From the NCBI GenBank assembly GCA_963677325.2, contig CAXXGM010000015.1, forward strand, positions 1 through 64,000: a DNA stretch of 64,000 nucleotides, given 5' to 3'. Both the position numbers and the translations under genes were made by a program. How positions within the stretch are numbered: position 1 is the stretch's first letter; each line of letters opens with the position of its first letter. The notes under the pieces are model-generated. The model did no database searches. It was not told the DNA's origin and worked only from the letters and a program-made list of their open reading frames with translations. Below are positions 25,071-34,874 of this stretch, piece after piece. This DNA is from G963677325 sp963677325 (GTDB taxonomy: Bacteria; Bacteroidota; Bacteroidia; Bacteroidales; Prolixibacteraceae).

Positions 25071-28010
25071 TCATGAGATGATGATCACCCCGGTGATTTC
25101 GTCGGGGATGTCGTACTCGATCGAGGTTACCTTGCCATCGGTGAGGACGTATTCCGGAACGTTATCCCGGGGGATCCGGTTGCCTTTATCGTTAATGGTG
25201 AAAAGCTTAACGGTGGGGTATTCGCCGTAAATCGGCGCATAGAGTTTGTCGTAATCGAGGATTTTCGGGAAGGCAGCGCTCTGGATGGGGATTTCTGATT
25301 TCTTCACCGCCGGAGCGATCACCCTGCCACGGTAGATCTGGAACCGGATATTATCAAGGCCCAGCACTATGTCATTGGTCCAGCTTCCGGTAAGCGAGAT
25401 CTTAAATGAATCCAGCGTCGGCTTCTCTGCATTGAATTTTGACAGCGGAATGGAAATGCTTTGCCACTCATCGTTATTGGGATCGTACCCGAACAGGATC
25501 CCATCCGGCGAGATCACCACGTTACCGGTGGCCGTACCGGCCAGAATCGATTCAATCTGAAGCATGGTATTACCCTGCCATCCCAGCGAACTGCGGATCA
25601 TCAGCGACAGAATCCCGGAGGCGGCCGGCAATTGCTGACCGTACGCAAAACTCAATGCTGTATTCCCTGGTGTGAAAGTCAGTACCGACACTCCGGATGC
25701 GATCGTCGTATCATCAAATGCCCGGATAGCTCTCACACAATACGAATTGTTTTTATCCCGGGTGTAAGGCGTCCCGTTATCAAACGAGATGCACCTGGCT
25801 TTCTTCCAGCTGTCCGATCCGGTTACCTCGGTGGATGACCAGTATGTCTTATTGGCAAAATTCCCGATCGCGTACCTTCTGAAATACATCTCTGCAAGTT
25901 CCAGTTCCGATGGCATAAACCAGTCGCTGAATCCATCGATTACCAGTTCGTCGCAATATCTTACCGCGTAATTCACCGATGCATCGTTCCCAATCATCAG
26001 TGCTGAGTTGGCCGCACCGGTTCCGATCTCCTTACCTGACGCTCCGGTAGTGTAAACGCTGTGTCCCGCAAGCGTAGACCACCATACATTCTGTGCAGTA
26101 TCATTTTCGGCCGCAATCAATCCTTTCTTCCCCGTTGCATCCATCCAGAAGATTCTCCCCCCCTTGTACCGCTCACCGATGTAATGCAGCGGACTGGCGG
26201 CCACCGTGTCCGGAACATTCACCGCCACCTTGATACATTTAGTGCCTTTGGCAGGATCCTCGATCGAATCAAAATCAACGGTCACATGATCGTCGTGCGT
26301 TTCCGAGGTGCCCCATTCCAGGTTATCATCATACACCTGTTCCACTTCAATACCGTCCGGAGCCAGTGCACCGGCCTTGATCAGCACGCTCTCAACCAAC
26401 AATTGCGCGGAAGTGAGCGACGGAGTGACCGGATTATCTCCCGGAACGCCCTTCTTCACCGCAAATTGCCCGAAAGTATCCAGGTAAAACACATCCACCC
26501 GGTCGTGATCCGGATCAGCAGCGTCCAGAGTGATGGTCCGGGCATTGGCAGAATACGGTTGACCAAGCATCTTATAATTGAAAATTGAGGATTTAAACGT
26601 GAGTCCTGCCTGCCATAGATTAGCGCCGTCAATAATTCCGGATGCCGAATCAGTGCTTCCTCCGGTAGTGACTGGAACGATGGTTTTGATGTAATCCTTC
26701 AATTGTTGAAGCGTATCTGCTGTGAGGACCGCCAATTCGGTAGCTGACAATTTCCCGTCAATCTGCTTAATAGTGAAATTATCGATCGACTCCGCCAGCG
26801 CATTCAGCATCAGCTTCTCAACGCTCATCTTCTGCCATCCTACCCCGTAAGGATTCTGAACGGCCATAATCAGCGATTTCACGTACTGCGCCTCTGGAAG
26901 CGACGAAAGCAGCTGGGTCATAAAGAAATCAACCGGCACCTGGAGCGATGGCAATTGCACCTGCAGGCGGTCAAGGTTCAACAGCAGATCGTCGGATGCA
27001 TATTTGTAGGTGAATTCATAATTGATCAGGTCATCCTGCTTGGATTTCTTTGTTTTATCACCGGTAAATACGATAGCGCTGACGGTTCCGTCCGTATGAA
27101 TTTTAAACCGTTTCCGGGAATAGAAAAAATCAATGATCCATCGCTCTTTCGGACGCGTAAGATAGCCGGTAGACTGCCGGATCTCCCGGTTAAGGTCGAT
27201 GGAAATTTCATCAAACGTATCATCGTAATACTCTGCCAGAAGGTGATCCAGCCCCTTGTCATCTTCGGACCATCCGGTAAACGATACGCTGTCGATGCCT
27301 CCCAGGGTATTGATCCAGATAAAAATATTTTCATTCTCTACCAACTCCCTGAGGGTGTAGCGCTGTATATAACTGAGTGTTGTCCCGTTTGCATCCTCGA
27401 ACCATACCTCCCACGATACCGGATCCTGCTTGGTCAGCGCAGCATTAACGGCCGTCCACGCCACATCCACCGTCGCCAGTACCTCTCCGCCAATCGCGTA
27501 CAATTCTCCCGTCGCCGTACTCCCGTCTCCGTAATACCCCTTTACCTTCACCACCCGGTTTCCATTAGCATAGATCCCGAGCCATTCCGGCATATATTGC
27601 AGCGTTTCCTTATCCCGCACCTGCCAGCTCAGCCAATGTTCATCAGTCCATTCCTGTGCAGTCTTATCCAGGCTCTTCACCCCACCCTTGATCACCCGAA
27701 AGGCAACCGGTACCCCGTCGATGTTAGCAATCAGGTCCGCTGATCCGTCAACCTGTTCCTTCACGGCATCATTCGCACCCGGCAGTGCGATCGACAAAAG
27801 ACTGTCCACCACATCGCGCAAATCAATCTCCACCAGATTACCAGCTCCCGGCTGATAGGTCTCATCTAAAATCTGCCCGTTGTGCGATAACTGGAAACTT
27901 ACTGCCTTCGTGCTGGAGATAATGAATTTCTTTAAATTTCTTGAAAAACTTAAGCTGTCCGGCTGCTGAATAATTGCACTCATAAGGCTTCGGTATGATA
28001 ATTTAGCCAA
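25071..28010 (-). CDS. Large tail-tip protein with a DUF1566 lectin-like domain
   Basis: 979 residues. The N-terminal 400 residues are beta-rich with no motif I recognise. A DUF1566 / Lcl-C type domain lies at about 620-770: GRIFWMDATGKKGLIAA, then GFSDWFMPSELELAEMY, YWSSTE and SYCVRAIRAF. This domain is C-type-lectin-like and is used for surface binding. A beta-sandwich-like segment (about 775-905) follows. It lies between the tail-tip gene and the fibre, fitting a baseplate or receptor-binding role. Confidence 0.7.
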   Translation of the reverse strand: MAKLSYRSLMSAIIQQPDSLSFSRNLKKFIISSTKAVSFQLSHNGQILDETYQPGAGNLVEIDLRDVVDSLLSIALPGANDAVKEQVDGSADLIANIDGVPVAFRVIKGGVKSLDKTAQEWTDEHWLSWQVRDKETLQYMPEWLGIYANGNRVVKVKGYYGDGSTATGELYAIGGEVLATVDVAWTAVNAALTKQDPVSWEVWFEDANGTTLSYIQRYTLRELVENENIFIWINTLGGIDSVSFTGWSEDDKGLDHLLAEYYDDTFDEISIDLNREIRQSTGYLTRPKERWIIDFFYSRKRFKIHTDGTVSAIVFTGDKTKKSKQDDLINYEFTYKYASDDLLLNLDRLQVQLPSLQVPVDFFMTQLLSSLPEAQYVKSLIMAVQNPYGVGWQKMSVEKLMLNALAESIDNFTIKQIDGKLSATELAVLTADTLQQLKDYIKTIVPVTTGGSTDSASGIIDGANLWQAGLTFKSSIFNYKMLGQPYSANARTITLDAADPDHDRVDVFYLDTFGQFAVKKGVPGDNPVTPSLTSAQLLVESVLIKAGALAPDGIEVEQVYDDNLEWGTSETHDDHVTVDFDSIEDPAKGTKCIKVAVNVPDTVAASPLHYIGERYKGGRIFWMDATGKKGLIAAENDTAQNVWWSTLAGHSVYTTGASGKEIGTGAANSALMIGNDASVNYAVRYCDELVIDGFSDWFMPSELELAEMYFRRYAIGNFANKTYWSSTEVTGSDSWKKARCISFDNGTPYTRDKNNSYCVRAIRAFDDTTIASGVSVLTFTPGNTALSFAYGQQLPAASGILSLMIRSSLGWQGNTMLQIESILAGTATGNVVISPDGILFGYDPNNDEWQSISIPLSKFNAEKPTLDSFKISLTGSWTNDIVLGLDNIRFQIYRGRVIAPAVKKSEIPIQSAAFPKILDYDKLYAPIYGEYPTVKLFTINDKGNRIPRDNVPEYVLTDGKVTSIEYDIPDEITGVIIIS

Positions 28011-28043
28011 ACTTAGCGCCGGGGAGTGGGGGGCGAAAGGACA

Positions 28044-28072
28044 AATTAATTAAGAATTAAGAATTAAGAAGA
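28044..28072. repeat. AATTAAG tandem repeat
   Basis: AAGAATT units repeat at a spacing of 7 and run directly into the GGGCGACC hairpin. Confidence 0.7.
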
Positions 28073-28073
28073 T

Positions 28074-28095
28074 GGGCGACCACGCAGGGTCGCCC
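28074..28095. repeat. GGGCGACC/GGTCGCCC hairpin repeat, copy 2
   Basis: Eight-base arms lie at 28074-28081 and 28088-28095, between two tail genes. Confidence 0.8.
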
Positions 28096-28105
28096 GTACG
28101 GGGGA

Positions 28106-29743
28106 TTAAACGAGGGGTGGGATGGTGTAGGCTTCGATTTTGACGGTGCCGCGGTGGGGAAGCTCGTAGTTGATTTTATCGATTACGATTCTGACGCCAT
28201 TGATTATATATGTTTTCCTGTTACTGAGGGCGATGACCTGCGGGAGGGTAAGCGCGATGTATTTTAAACAAGTCCGGGCATCACTGGTTTTCCATCGCAG
28301 GAATTCCTTGTGGCATTTGTCGAAGATGTAAGCGGGTGTGAGCGACCGCGGATCGCCAGGCATAGCATCGGATTTTAACCATGGAATTCCCGGATTCAGT
28401 CCGATGGTGACAATGCCACGGTACATGGAGGCCACAATGTCGGTAAAGTTTTTAGGAGCGCCTGTTTTCGCTTCAAATTCGACTACAATTTCAGGGATAT
28501 AATGGCCGTTCAGAGCCTGAACATCTTCCGGGATCCTGATTTCAAATTCGATTTCTTCGGAGGCATTCCCTTCGACAAAATCTTTTAACCGGCCAACCTG
28601 TCGCCATTTCAATTCTTCACCTTCCAGGATGGTAATCCAATCAGTGTCGTAGCTTGACGCCTTGACTATTTCTCCCTCTTCGGTAGGAGCCTGCAGAATG
28701 CCGGGGATTTCACGTTCTATTTCATAATCTGATTTGGTATCCAGTTCGTTGTCCTGATCCATGTATCCAACGCGAAAACCGCCCTGATTGCTTATTTCCT
28801 GGTTTTCCCATCCTTTAAGTTCGCGTATAAACCCAATATATTCAACACTGGACGGATCAATCACCGTTTTCTTAAAAACAATGTGAACCGTTTTATTGCG
28901 CTCGTCAATGTCGGGCATCTGACAAAGCCATACCATGATGCGGTCGACAAATTCGAGAACCGTAAGATCGGGCATCAGCTTTGAATAATAGAGGTTTTCG
29001 GCTGTTTTCATTCCATCGATCCAGTAGATGGTTGGATTGCCCGGCCTGCGCCTAATCCTGAAGGGCTTTGAAAAAACAGTCACATCTTTGAATTCCGATG
29101 TTTCCAGATTATTCATGATAACCGTGTACCCGGCACTTTCGAATATTTTTTGAAGGATAAACCATGCATAAAACTGCATCATGAACAGGTAGGAATTCGT
29201 TACACCCGAGAACTTCAACACGCCAAAAGTATAATCGTACTGATTCACCGGTACTTTTATCAATTCATCTTCACTCTTGAGCGTACATGGAGCCATGGTA
29301 TATTTCCCGTTAGGATCCTTGTTCGCACGGTCCCAGTCGGCCATCTTGGCCGTTACATCGTTGATCACACTGGTAGACGGCAAACCACTTTCATAACCAA
29401 ACCCGATTTCTGAAAGTTTCCTGCCGGCCATTTTAGCCCTGAATTCAGTATAGCCTGACTTGAGTATAAGGCCAATTTCTTCCTCTGTGATGGTTTCGTA
29501 TTCGACCTCACCGGAAAGTATCTGCAGGCCGTGTTCGGTAAGGATGAAATTTTGTTTTGGCAGGGCTCCCACCCTTGTAAGCTTTCCGGGAGATCCCAAC
29601 AGAAGTTGATTTTTACGCGTGGAGACCGGAGAAGGGTAGGAAAATGATCCGGGGTTATCGTTCATCAGCGGATTTGACTTTTCAATGGAAATGGTGGGGT
29701 TTTCCGGGAGAGCGACGGCGACGTTGTTTATTGTGAGGTCCAT
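28106..29743 (-). CDS. Putative phage tail-tip / baseplate protein
   Basis: 545 residues, starting MDLTINNVAVALPENPTISI. It has mixed alpha/beta composition, no signal peptide and no membrane segment. It sits directly after the tape-measure gene in transcription order, where tailed phages place the distal tail or tail-hub protein. I recognise no catalytic motif. The function is from position only. Confidence 0.6.
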   Translation of the reverse strand: MDLTINNVAVALPENPTISIEKSNPLMNDNPGSFSYPSPVSTRKNQLLLGSPGKLTRVGALPKQNFILTEHGLQILSGEVEYETITEEEIGLILKSGYTEFRAKMAGRKLSEIGFGYESGLPSTSVINDVTAKMADWDRANKDPNGKYTMAPCTLKSEDELIKVPVNQYDYTFGVLKFSGVTNSYLFMMQFYAWFILQKIFESAGYTVIMNNLETSEFKDVTVFSKPFRIRRRPGNPTIYWIDGMKTAENLYYSKLMPDLTVLEFVDRIMVWLCQMPDIDERNKTVHIVFKKTVIDPSSVEYIGFIRELKGWENQEISNQGGFRVGYMDQDNELDTKSDYEIEREIPGILQAPTEEGEIVKASSYDTDWITILEGEELKWRQVGRLKDFVEGNASEEIEFEIRIPEDVQALNGHYIPEIVVEFEAKTGAPKNFTDIVASMYRGIVTIGLNPGIPWLKSDAMPGDPRSLTPAYIFDKCHKEFLRWKTSDARTCLKYIALTLPQVIALSNRKTYIINGVRIVIDKINYELPHRGTVKIEAYTIPPLV

Positions 29744-29750
29744 GGAGTTT

Positions 29751-29790
29751 AATTAAGAATTAAGAATTAAAAATTAAGAATTAAGGAATT
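29751..29790. repeat. AAGAATT tandem repeat
   Basis: About five AAGAATT/AAAAATT units at a spacing of 7 lie just before the start of the tail-tip gene. Confidence 0.75.
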
Positions 29791-29802
29791 GGGAGCCATG
29801 GC

Positions 29803-32787
29803 TTATTTTTTACCGACTTTGGAGTTGAATTTGTTGATTTCGCGAAGGGATTCATCAAGGCCGTTGGTGCCGTATTTATTGACGTAGGTTACGATGCCTT
29901 TTTTAATCTGCCGGTTTAATTCGATGATAGCCGATTTTAGATCGGGGTCGATAGAAGGGAGACCGGAAGCAGGAGACGGGAGGCGGGAGGCGGAATAACC
30001 GCCGTCGGCGAAACCGGGGAGGGGGTTGGTGGAGGTGCGCTGGCGGCGGATGGATTCTATTTTGCGGACGTAATCGACGACCATGGGGTTAGCCATTTCG
30101 TTTTGGGCGACAAAGTATTCGCCCCGGTGGAAGGGTTTTCCATTGGGGAGAATCCCGGCGACTTCGTATTTTTCGCCCGGGCCGGTGAAGCCTCCGGCAT
30201 CGTTAAAACCGCCGTCATCATAACCGGAAGTGGGTTGTTTCTCAGGTTTATCAGATTTTGGTTTTTGAATGATTGCCTTGAGCGCTATTTTTGCAGCTGC
30301 CAGGACGCCTGTCAGTATTCCCGCAATAATAGCTGTTCTAGCAATACCAGTAGCTCCAAAGGTTGCAACACTATCGGGCATTGCCTGAGACATGGCAGCA
30401 ACTTTAGCCAGAGCAGCAATATGTTCTGCTGTTGCTTCGGCCAAACGCATTTGAATGATATTCGTCAACGTATCGAAAAGGATATCCAGAATAATTCCGG
30501 AGAAAGCAGACAGAGCATCTTGCTGTCCAGTTAAGACATTTCCGAGAGCTGCTCCGAATTCCTGACCGTATTGATTATACAAACCTACTCTGCGCTTGTA
30601 TTCATTTACATAAGTTTTTGTTAAGGCTTGCTCCTCTACCCTTTCCCTGGCTCTTAATTTACTTGCATCAAGTCCTGCCTTTTCTCTTGCATCAATTTCT
30701 TCACGAAGTGCCCTTAATCTTTGCATGCGAAGTTTTTCTTCGGCCTTAAACTGCGCGTCACCAGATGAACTAACGCCGAGAGAAACTGCACCGATCCGGT
30801 CATCACCGGAATCAGCATTGAGCTCATCCCTTCGATCTTTAAATTCTTTCTCGAAGGCATCTTCTTTTTGGTCCTTCGCATTTTTTTCGGCGGTTTGGCG
30901 AATTTTAAAGAGATTGTCATTGTGTTCCTTCTCGAGCAGCTCGAGAGCGGCGAGCTGATCAGCGGTTAAGTCCTCCCGATTTTTCCCAAACAGGCCCACA
31001 TCGCGGAGACGGTTTTCGTATTCGACACGTTCCTTCTCTTCCGGATTGGCATCAAGAATTATCTTTTGAAGATTCTCCCGGAATTTTATTTCATTGTCGA
31101 GTTGTTTGTTGTGACTGTCGGCTAATTTTTTCTCAAGATCGGCACGAAGTTCTTTATTGGTGATTGTTTTGAGGAATTCTTCAATGGCATGTTCACGAAG
31201 GAGATGGTATGCAGATTCGTTGGCGAATATTTTTTGATTGTATTCGGATTCTGATTTTATGTCACCTTTGGCATATTGTTCTTTGATGGCGGCGACGCGC
31301 TCGCGGTATTTGGTTTCGAGATTTTCGAGATCAATGTTAACGGACTCTTTTAGTTTTCTCAAAGTTTTGTTATTTTCAACTTCTGTCTCTTTGTCTTCAC
31401 CGGCTATTAACATATTGGTCTGAGTAGTTACCCGTTTTACATTTGATTTGGCGGAATTTTCAGCATCTTTCAGTTTTGAATATGAGCCAATCAACTTATT
31501 GATCATTTCATCGGTTAAGTTTCCTTCCTTCCTCAATGACTGAGCGTATAATTTTACTCCTTCAGGAACAACCGACATATCAGTTTTTAACTGTTCTATT
31601 TTTTTGGCGGTATACTCGGCTGCAACCGTACTGTTTGTTCCCATCTGCATACGGTACTCTTTTTGATAATTTTTTAACTGAACAAGATCTTCATTGTAAA
31701 GCTTTGCCTTTTCTTTTCCTTCACTGCCAAGATCAGAAAGCACGGTCATTAAGGTTTCCTTACTTAATTTGGAACGTTCTGTAGCTACTAAAAGATTAGC
31801 TTCGTACTCGGTTTCGGCAACCTTAGAACGTTTTTCGGCCATATCTTTTTCAAGCTGAATTCTCTCCTCCCCGGCTTTTATTCTTTCTTCCCTTGACAGG
31901 GTTTTATTTCTGAGGTCCTCCTCCAGCTGCAGGGCTCTTTCTTTGGTGTTTGCTTCTGCAATGGTCAGGGCCCAAGTGGACTCTTTCACTTCATCCATCA
32001 TCTTAGCATACCTGTAACCTACCTGAATCGCCCGTTCAAAATTGGAAAAGAAATTTTCCCAGTCACCTGACGCCATCGTTTTCCAGAAATAATCCAGACC
32101 GCTGCGCATACCGGACATGGCAAACTCCCACTGATCGGCCGTGGTTTTTGTGGATTCAATCATTTTTTCGAATCCTGATTTAATCCATTCGGATCCGATT
32201 TTCAGGCCTTCAAAAATGGCTACAAAAGAAAGACCGGCAATGAGATTTTTTAAACTGAAAAATGATTCATGAGTACCGGCCGTATCAGACTTCAGATCTT
32301 TCATGCGGGAAGAAACCTGAGTTAATTCGCCCTGAATTTTTTTGTATGATTCCGGATCCAACGATTTTGATGTGTGTTCGAGTTGCTTTTGTAATTCTTC
32401 AGCCCTGGTCTTGAGCTGAGCATACGTTGAATCGGTAATCTTTAATTGTTTTACAGCAAGGGCAGCTTTGGCATTGTTTTCTTCGATGGCCTTGGTATTT
32501 TCGGAGATGCGTTTGGAGTACTGCTGTACTTCCATGTGCGTTTCTTTAAATATTTTAGAAGCCGTTTCGAATTCTTTGCTTCCTTCACGACCGGATTCGC
32601 TTAGTTTTTTCATTTCTTTCGCGGCCTCGTTCATCTGTTTGGCGGCATCCTGCATTTCTTTTTTGAGGCGCTTGTTTTGCTCGGTGAGATCGTTGGATAC
32701 CGAGGAGAGGGATTTGAGTTCACCCTGAACGCCGGAGGCATCGAGGGAGAGGATCCAGCGGATTTGGTCGTCTGTAAGTTTTGCCAT
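29803..32787 (-). CDS. Tape-measure protein
   Basis: 994 residues. A long coiled coil fills residues 15-180 and much of 270-740. Hydrophobic helices lie around 790-880 (GIARTAIIAGILTGVLAAAK). A Gly-rich stretch follows (YDDGGFNDAGGFTGPGEKYE) with HRGEYFVAQNEMANP, a segment common near the end of tape-measure proteins. Size and layout fit a tail of siphovirus length. Near the C-terminus the GGGAGAC tandem repeat (29,955-29,997) encodes SRLPSPASGLPSID, almost the same peptide as in the head gene at 39,970-40,010. Confidence 0.88.
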   Translation of the reverse strand: MAKLTDDQIRWILSLDASGVQGELKSLSSVSNDLTEQNKRLKKEMQDAAKQMNEAAKEMKKLSESGREGSKEFETASKIFKETHMEVQQYSKRISENTKAIEENNAKAALAVKQLKITDSTYAQLKTRAEELQKQLEHTSKSLDPESYKKIQGELTQVSSRMKDLKSDTAGTHESFFSLKNLIAGLSFVAIFEGLKIGSEWIKSGFEKMIESTKTTADQWEFAMSGMRSGLDYFWKTMASGDWENFFSNFERAIQVGYRYAKMMDEVKESTWALTIAEANTKERALQLEEDLRNKTLSREERIKAGEERIQLEKDMAEKRSKVAETEYEANLLVATERSKLSKETLMTVLSDLGSEGKEKAKLYNEDLVQLKNYQKEYRMQMGTNSTVAAEYTAKKIEQLKTDMSVVPEGVKLYAQSLRKEGNLTDEMINKLIGSYSKLKDAENSAKSNVKRVTTQTNMLIAGEDKETEVENNKTLRKLKESVNIDLENLETKYRERVAAIKEQYAKGDIKSESEYNQKIFANESAYHLLREHAIEEFLKTITNKELRADLEKKLADSHNKQLDNEIKFRENLQKIILDANPEEKERVEYENRLRDVGLFGKNREDLTADQLAALELLEKEHNDNLFKIRQTAEKNAKDQKEDAFEKEFKDRRDELNADSGDDRIGAVSLGVSSSGDAQFKAEEKLRMQRLRALREEIDAREKAGLDASKLRARERVEEQALTKTYVNEYKRRVGLYNQYGQEFGAALGNVLTGQQDALSAFSGIILDILFDTLTNIIQMRLAEATAEHIAALAKVAAMSQAMPDSVATFGATGIARTAIIAGILTGVLAAAKIALKAIIQKPKSDKPEKQPTSGYDDGGFNDAGGFTGPGEKYEVAGILPNGKPFHRGEYFVAQNEMANPMVVDYVRKIESIRRQRTSTNPLPGFADGGYSASRLPSPASGLPSIDPDLKSAIIELNRQIKKGIVTYVNKYGTNGLDESLREINKFNSKVGKK
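29955..29997. repeat. Intragenic period-7 repeat (GACGGGA units) in the tape-measure gene
   Basis: On the plus strand the units read AAGGGA, GACCGGA, AGCAGGA, GACGGGA, GGCGGGA, GGCGGAA, spaced by 7. They encode a Ser/Pro/Leu segment and keep the frame open. Confidence 0.85.
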
Positions 32788-32819
32788 TATTTGTTGTTTT
32801 ATAATAAGTTACTGTCTAT

Positions 32820-32880
32820 TGCGAATTACACGAATTAGGGACGAATTTACACGAACACGAAAAACACGAACACGAACGAG
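32820..32880 (+). repeat. ACGAATT/ACACGAA repeat family, copy 1
   Basis: It reads GCGAATTACACGAATTAGGG, then ACGAATT and repeated ACACGAA units. Eight copies, same orientation, lie in gaps between 32.8 and 53.4 kb. Confidence 0.8.
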
Positions 32881-33306
32881 TTATTTGTTGGCAAAGGCTT
32901 CGAGGAGGCGGTCTTCGACGTAGTCGTGGATTTCTTTGCCATAATTGAGGCGAAGGTCACGAAGGGAGTTGTTGTAGAGGATTCCCCAAACCTGACGGTT
33001 GTAGATCATCCAGTTTCCTTTACGCTTCATATCGAGAAAGCGGATGTGAAGCGGGTAGTTGGCGGTAATCCCGAATTTACCGTCAGCGCCTGAAATGGTA
33101 TAATCCGGATGTTCAAGGGAACGGATCAGCGCCCCGGTTTTGTATCCGATTTGTGCCCCTGCCCTCTTCTTCATCTTGAGATCTTTACCCTGCATGTAAG
33201 TATTCCGGGTAACGATGAGACGCTGGGCCTTGTAGATGTTGGCCAAGTCACGATTCAGGATGTTGAAAATGAAGTCGGCTTTGGATATGTTTGATTCAAT
33301 TAACAT
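32881..33306 (-). CDS. Putative tail completion / minor tail protein
   Basis: 141 residues. It has Lys- and Arg-rich mixed helices, with KTGALIRSLEHPDYT and a C-terminal helix HDYVEDRLLEAFANK. The size and the GxLxxS pattern recall HK97 gp10-like neck proteins that join head and tail, but the resemblance is weak. It lies between the glycosyltransferase and the tape measure. Nothing else identifies it. Confidence 0.45.
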   Translation of the reverse strand: MLIESNISKADFIFNILNRDLANIYKAQRLIVTRNTYMQGKDLKMKKRAGAQIGYKTGALIRSLEHPDYTISGADGKFGITANYPLHIRFLDMKRKGNWMIYNRQVWGILYNNSLRDLRLNYGKEIHDYVEDRLLEAFANK

Positions 33307-33309
33307 TGT

Positions 33310-33360
33310 TGCGAATTTTCACGAATTAAGGACGAATTACACGAATACGAATTTCACGAA
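33310..33360 (+). repeat. ACGAATT/ACACGAA repeat family, copy 2
   Basis: It has the same units as at 32,820 and fills the gap between two late genes. Confidence 0.8.
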
Positions 33361-34874
33361 CATGATAGAGAGCCTTTGCGGATGGTGATGGAGTTTTGAG
33401 GTTTTTGATTGTCGTCCATGGGGATCCGGGTAAAGGTGTTTACGGTGTTGATTTCGATGGTGGGATCGTACTCGAGGTATTCGTCTTCGGTGATGTGGTG
33501 TTTGCATACCGAGGCGGGATCCATCCAGAGACGGCCTCCGAGCTTTTTCAGTTTTAACCCCCATGCCCAGTCGTGAGCCTGTATGCCATTGTCAGCATAG
33601 GGAGCGAATGTCGGGCAGAGATCTTTCCAGAAAATAAGGAAGCCGGTGCCGGTGAAATCAACGATAAACGGATTGATGGAAGGAGTCGTGGTTAAATCGG
33701 AAGTTTGCCGTGGATTGGCGTGGTTGTAAAAACCTCCTACAATGCGCCGGTAGTTTGGATTGCGATTGAGGTAAATTCCTGCCACCGCTTCGCGGACCGG
33801 ATTGCCGGATGTGACCAGGTCGAAAATGCGTTTGAATGATCCGGGATTGGGGATGATATCATCTTCGCGGAGATGGATCAGTTCGCCGGTGGCGTTTTCG
33901 AGGATCATGTTGTACTGCTCTGAGAGAAGTTCGCATACTTTGTTACGACGATCGGTTTCGTCAGACCATTTTAATTTCTGGCCGGAGATGATCTTTATTT
34001 CAGAGAAGGGAAACGGGAGAAGGGAGACCGGAGACGGGAGAAGGGGAGACAGATCTTCATCGGAATTGTTTATGATGACGAGCTGAGGCTTTTGGGAAAG
34101 GATGGAGATATCGTTAACCAGAGATTTCATCCATTTGGAGATGAATCCGGGGATGCGACCGGAATAGATCAGGCCGATCGTGAGGGTTACCAGTTCACGG
34201 CGGATGGATTCGGATAATGGAAGCAGTTGATTTTCGGCCTTTTCTTTTTGATGAGACCAGGAATCAGGATGCTGACGGTAATGGAGGACTGCAGGGGATT
34301 TTCGGGGAGTCCCGAGACGTGATAAGCGAAGCGCCAGGGACCAGTCCCACATGGTATTTTCACAGGTTTCTTTCCAGCCTCCTACTTTCAGGAAGGCATC
34401 TTTCCAGATCATGGCGGAGGTGTTGACAAAATTGCGGTTCCAGAGGAATCTTGTTTTCCAGGAATAGACCGGCCAGAAATGGTTGGCGGTGCCGAATGCC
34501 TGAGCGGCGCAATAGACAAAGGGGGTGGAATAGTCGAATACCTGGAGGTGTTTTTCGAGGAAATCGGGCGGGAGGATGTCGTCGCCGTCGAGGAAAACAA
34601 GAGCTTTGCCGGAGGCGATGGCAGCACCGGCATTGCGGGCGGCGACAACGCCGAGGTGGTGATCGTGTTTGAGGACTATTATGGGGACAGGAGAAGGGAG
34701 AAAGGAGGCGGGAGACAGGAGAAAGGATTCGGCTATTTCGAGGGAGTTATCGGTGGAGAAATCGTCGGAATAGATAATCTCCAATGGTTTTACGGTTTGG
34801 GCCAGGCAAGATTCGATTGCTTCAGCAAGGTATTTACCGTTGTTACGGGCGGTGATGATGATTGAAATTTCCAT
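33354..34874 (-). CDS. Tandem glycosyltransferase (two GT2-type domains)
   Basis: 506 residues. Domain 1 (about 1-225) is a clear family-2 glycosyltransferase: MEISIIITARNNGKYLAEAI, then SDDFSTDNS, ARNAGAAIASG and the DxD-like LDGDD. Domain 2 (about 260-470) has a second GT-A-like core with LREDDIIPNP and HDWAWGLKLKKLGG. Two tandem-repeat inserts (34,684-34,730 and 34,003-34,052) encode Pro/Ser/Leu loops within domain 1 and between the domains. It lies in the tail module, so it may glycosylate virion proteins, though it may instead act on host surface sugars. Confidence 0.82.
   Translation of the reverse strand: MEISIIITARNNGKYLAEAIESCLAQTVKPLEIIYSDDFSTDNSLEIAESFLLSPASFLPSPVPIIVLKHDHHLGVVAARNAGAAIASGKALVFLDGDDILPPDFLEKHLQVFDYSTPFVYCAAQAFGTANHFWPVYSWKTRFLWNRNFVNTSAMIWKDAFLKVGGWKETCENTMWDWSLALRLSRLGTPRKSPAVLHYRQHPDSWSHQKEKAENQLLPLSESIRRELVTLTIGLIYSGRIPGFISKWMKSLVNDISILSQKPQLVIINNSDEDLSPLLPSPVSLLPFPFSEIKIISGQKLKWSDETDRRNKVCELLSEQYNMILENATGELIHLREDDIIPNPGSFKRIFDLVTSGNPVREAVAGIYLNRNPNYRRIVGGFYNHANPRQTSDLTTTPSINPFIVDFTGTGFLIFWKDLCPTFAPYADNGIQAHDWAWGLKLKKLGGRLWMDPASVCKHHITEDEYLEYDPTIEINTVNTFTRIPMDDNQKPQNSITIRKGSLSCS
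34003..34052. repeat. Intragenic period-7 repeat (GAGAAGG/GAGACCG) between glycosyltransferase domains
   Basis: The units GAGAAGG, GAAACGG, GAGAAGG, GAGACCG, GAGACGG follow at a spacing of 7 and encode PLLPSPVSLLPFPFS. Confidence 0.85.
34684..34730. repeat. Intragenic period-7 repeat in glycosyltransferase domain 1
   Basis: The units GAGAAGG, GAGAAAG, GAGGCGG, GAGACAG, GAGAAAG encode LLSPASFLPSPVP. Confidence 0.85.

Noticed and set aside
26061..27743. Long plus-strand frames (175 and 262 residues) opposite the tail-tip gene
   Set aside because: They are antisense shadows caused by GC-rich codon use of the real minus-strand gene.
25071..28010. Diversity-generating retroelement
   Set aside because: A lectin-like domain is present but no reverse transcriptase, accessory gene or template repeat was found in the window.
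29803..32787. Transposase or insertion sequence as the source of the repeats
   Set aside because: No transposase gene or terminal inverted repeats flank any of the tandem arrays in the window.
34479..34865. Plus-strand frame of 128 residues opposite the glycosyltransferase
   Set aside because: Gly/Glu-rich translation of the complement; the minus-strand frame has full GT2 motifs.
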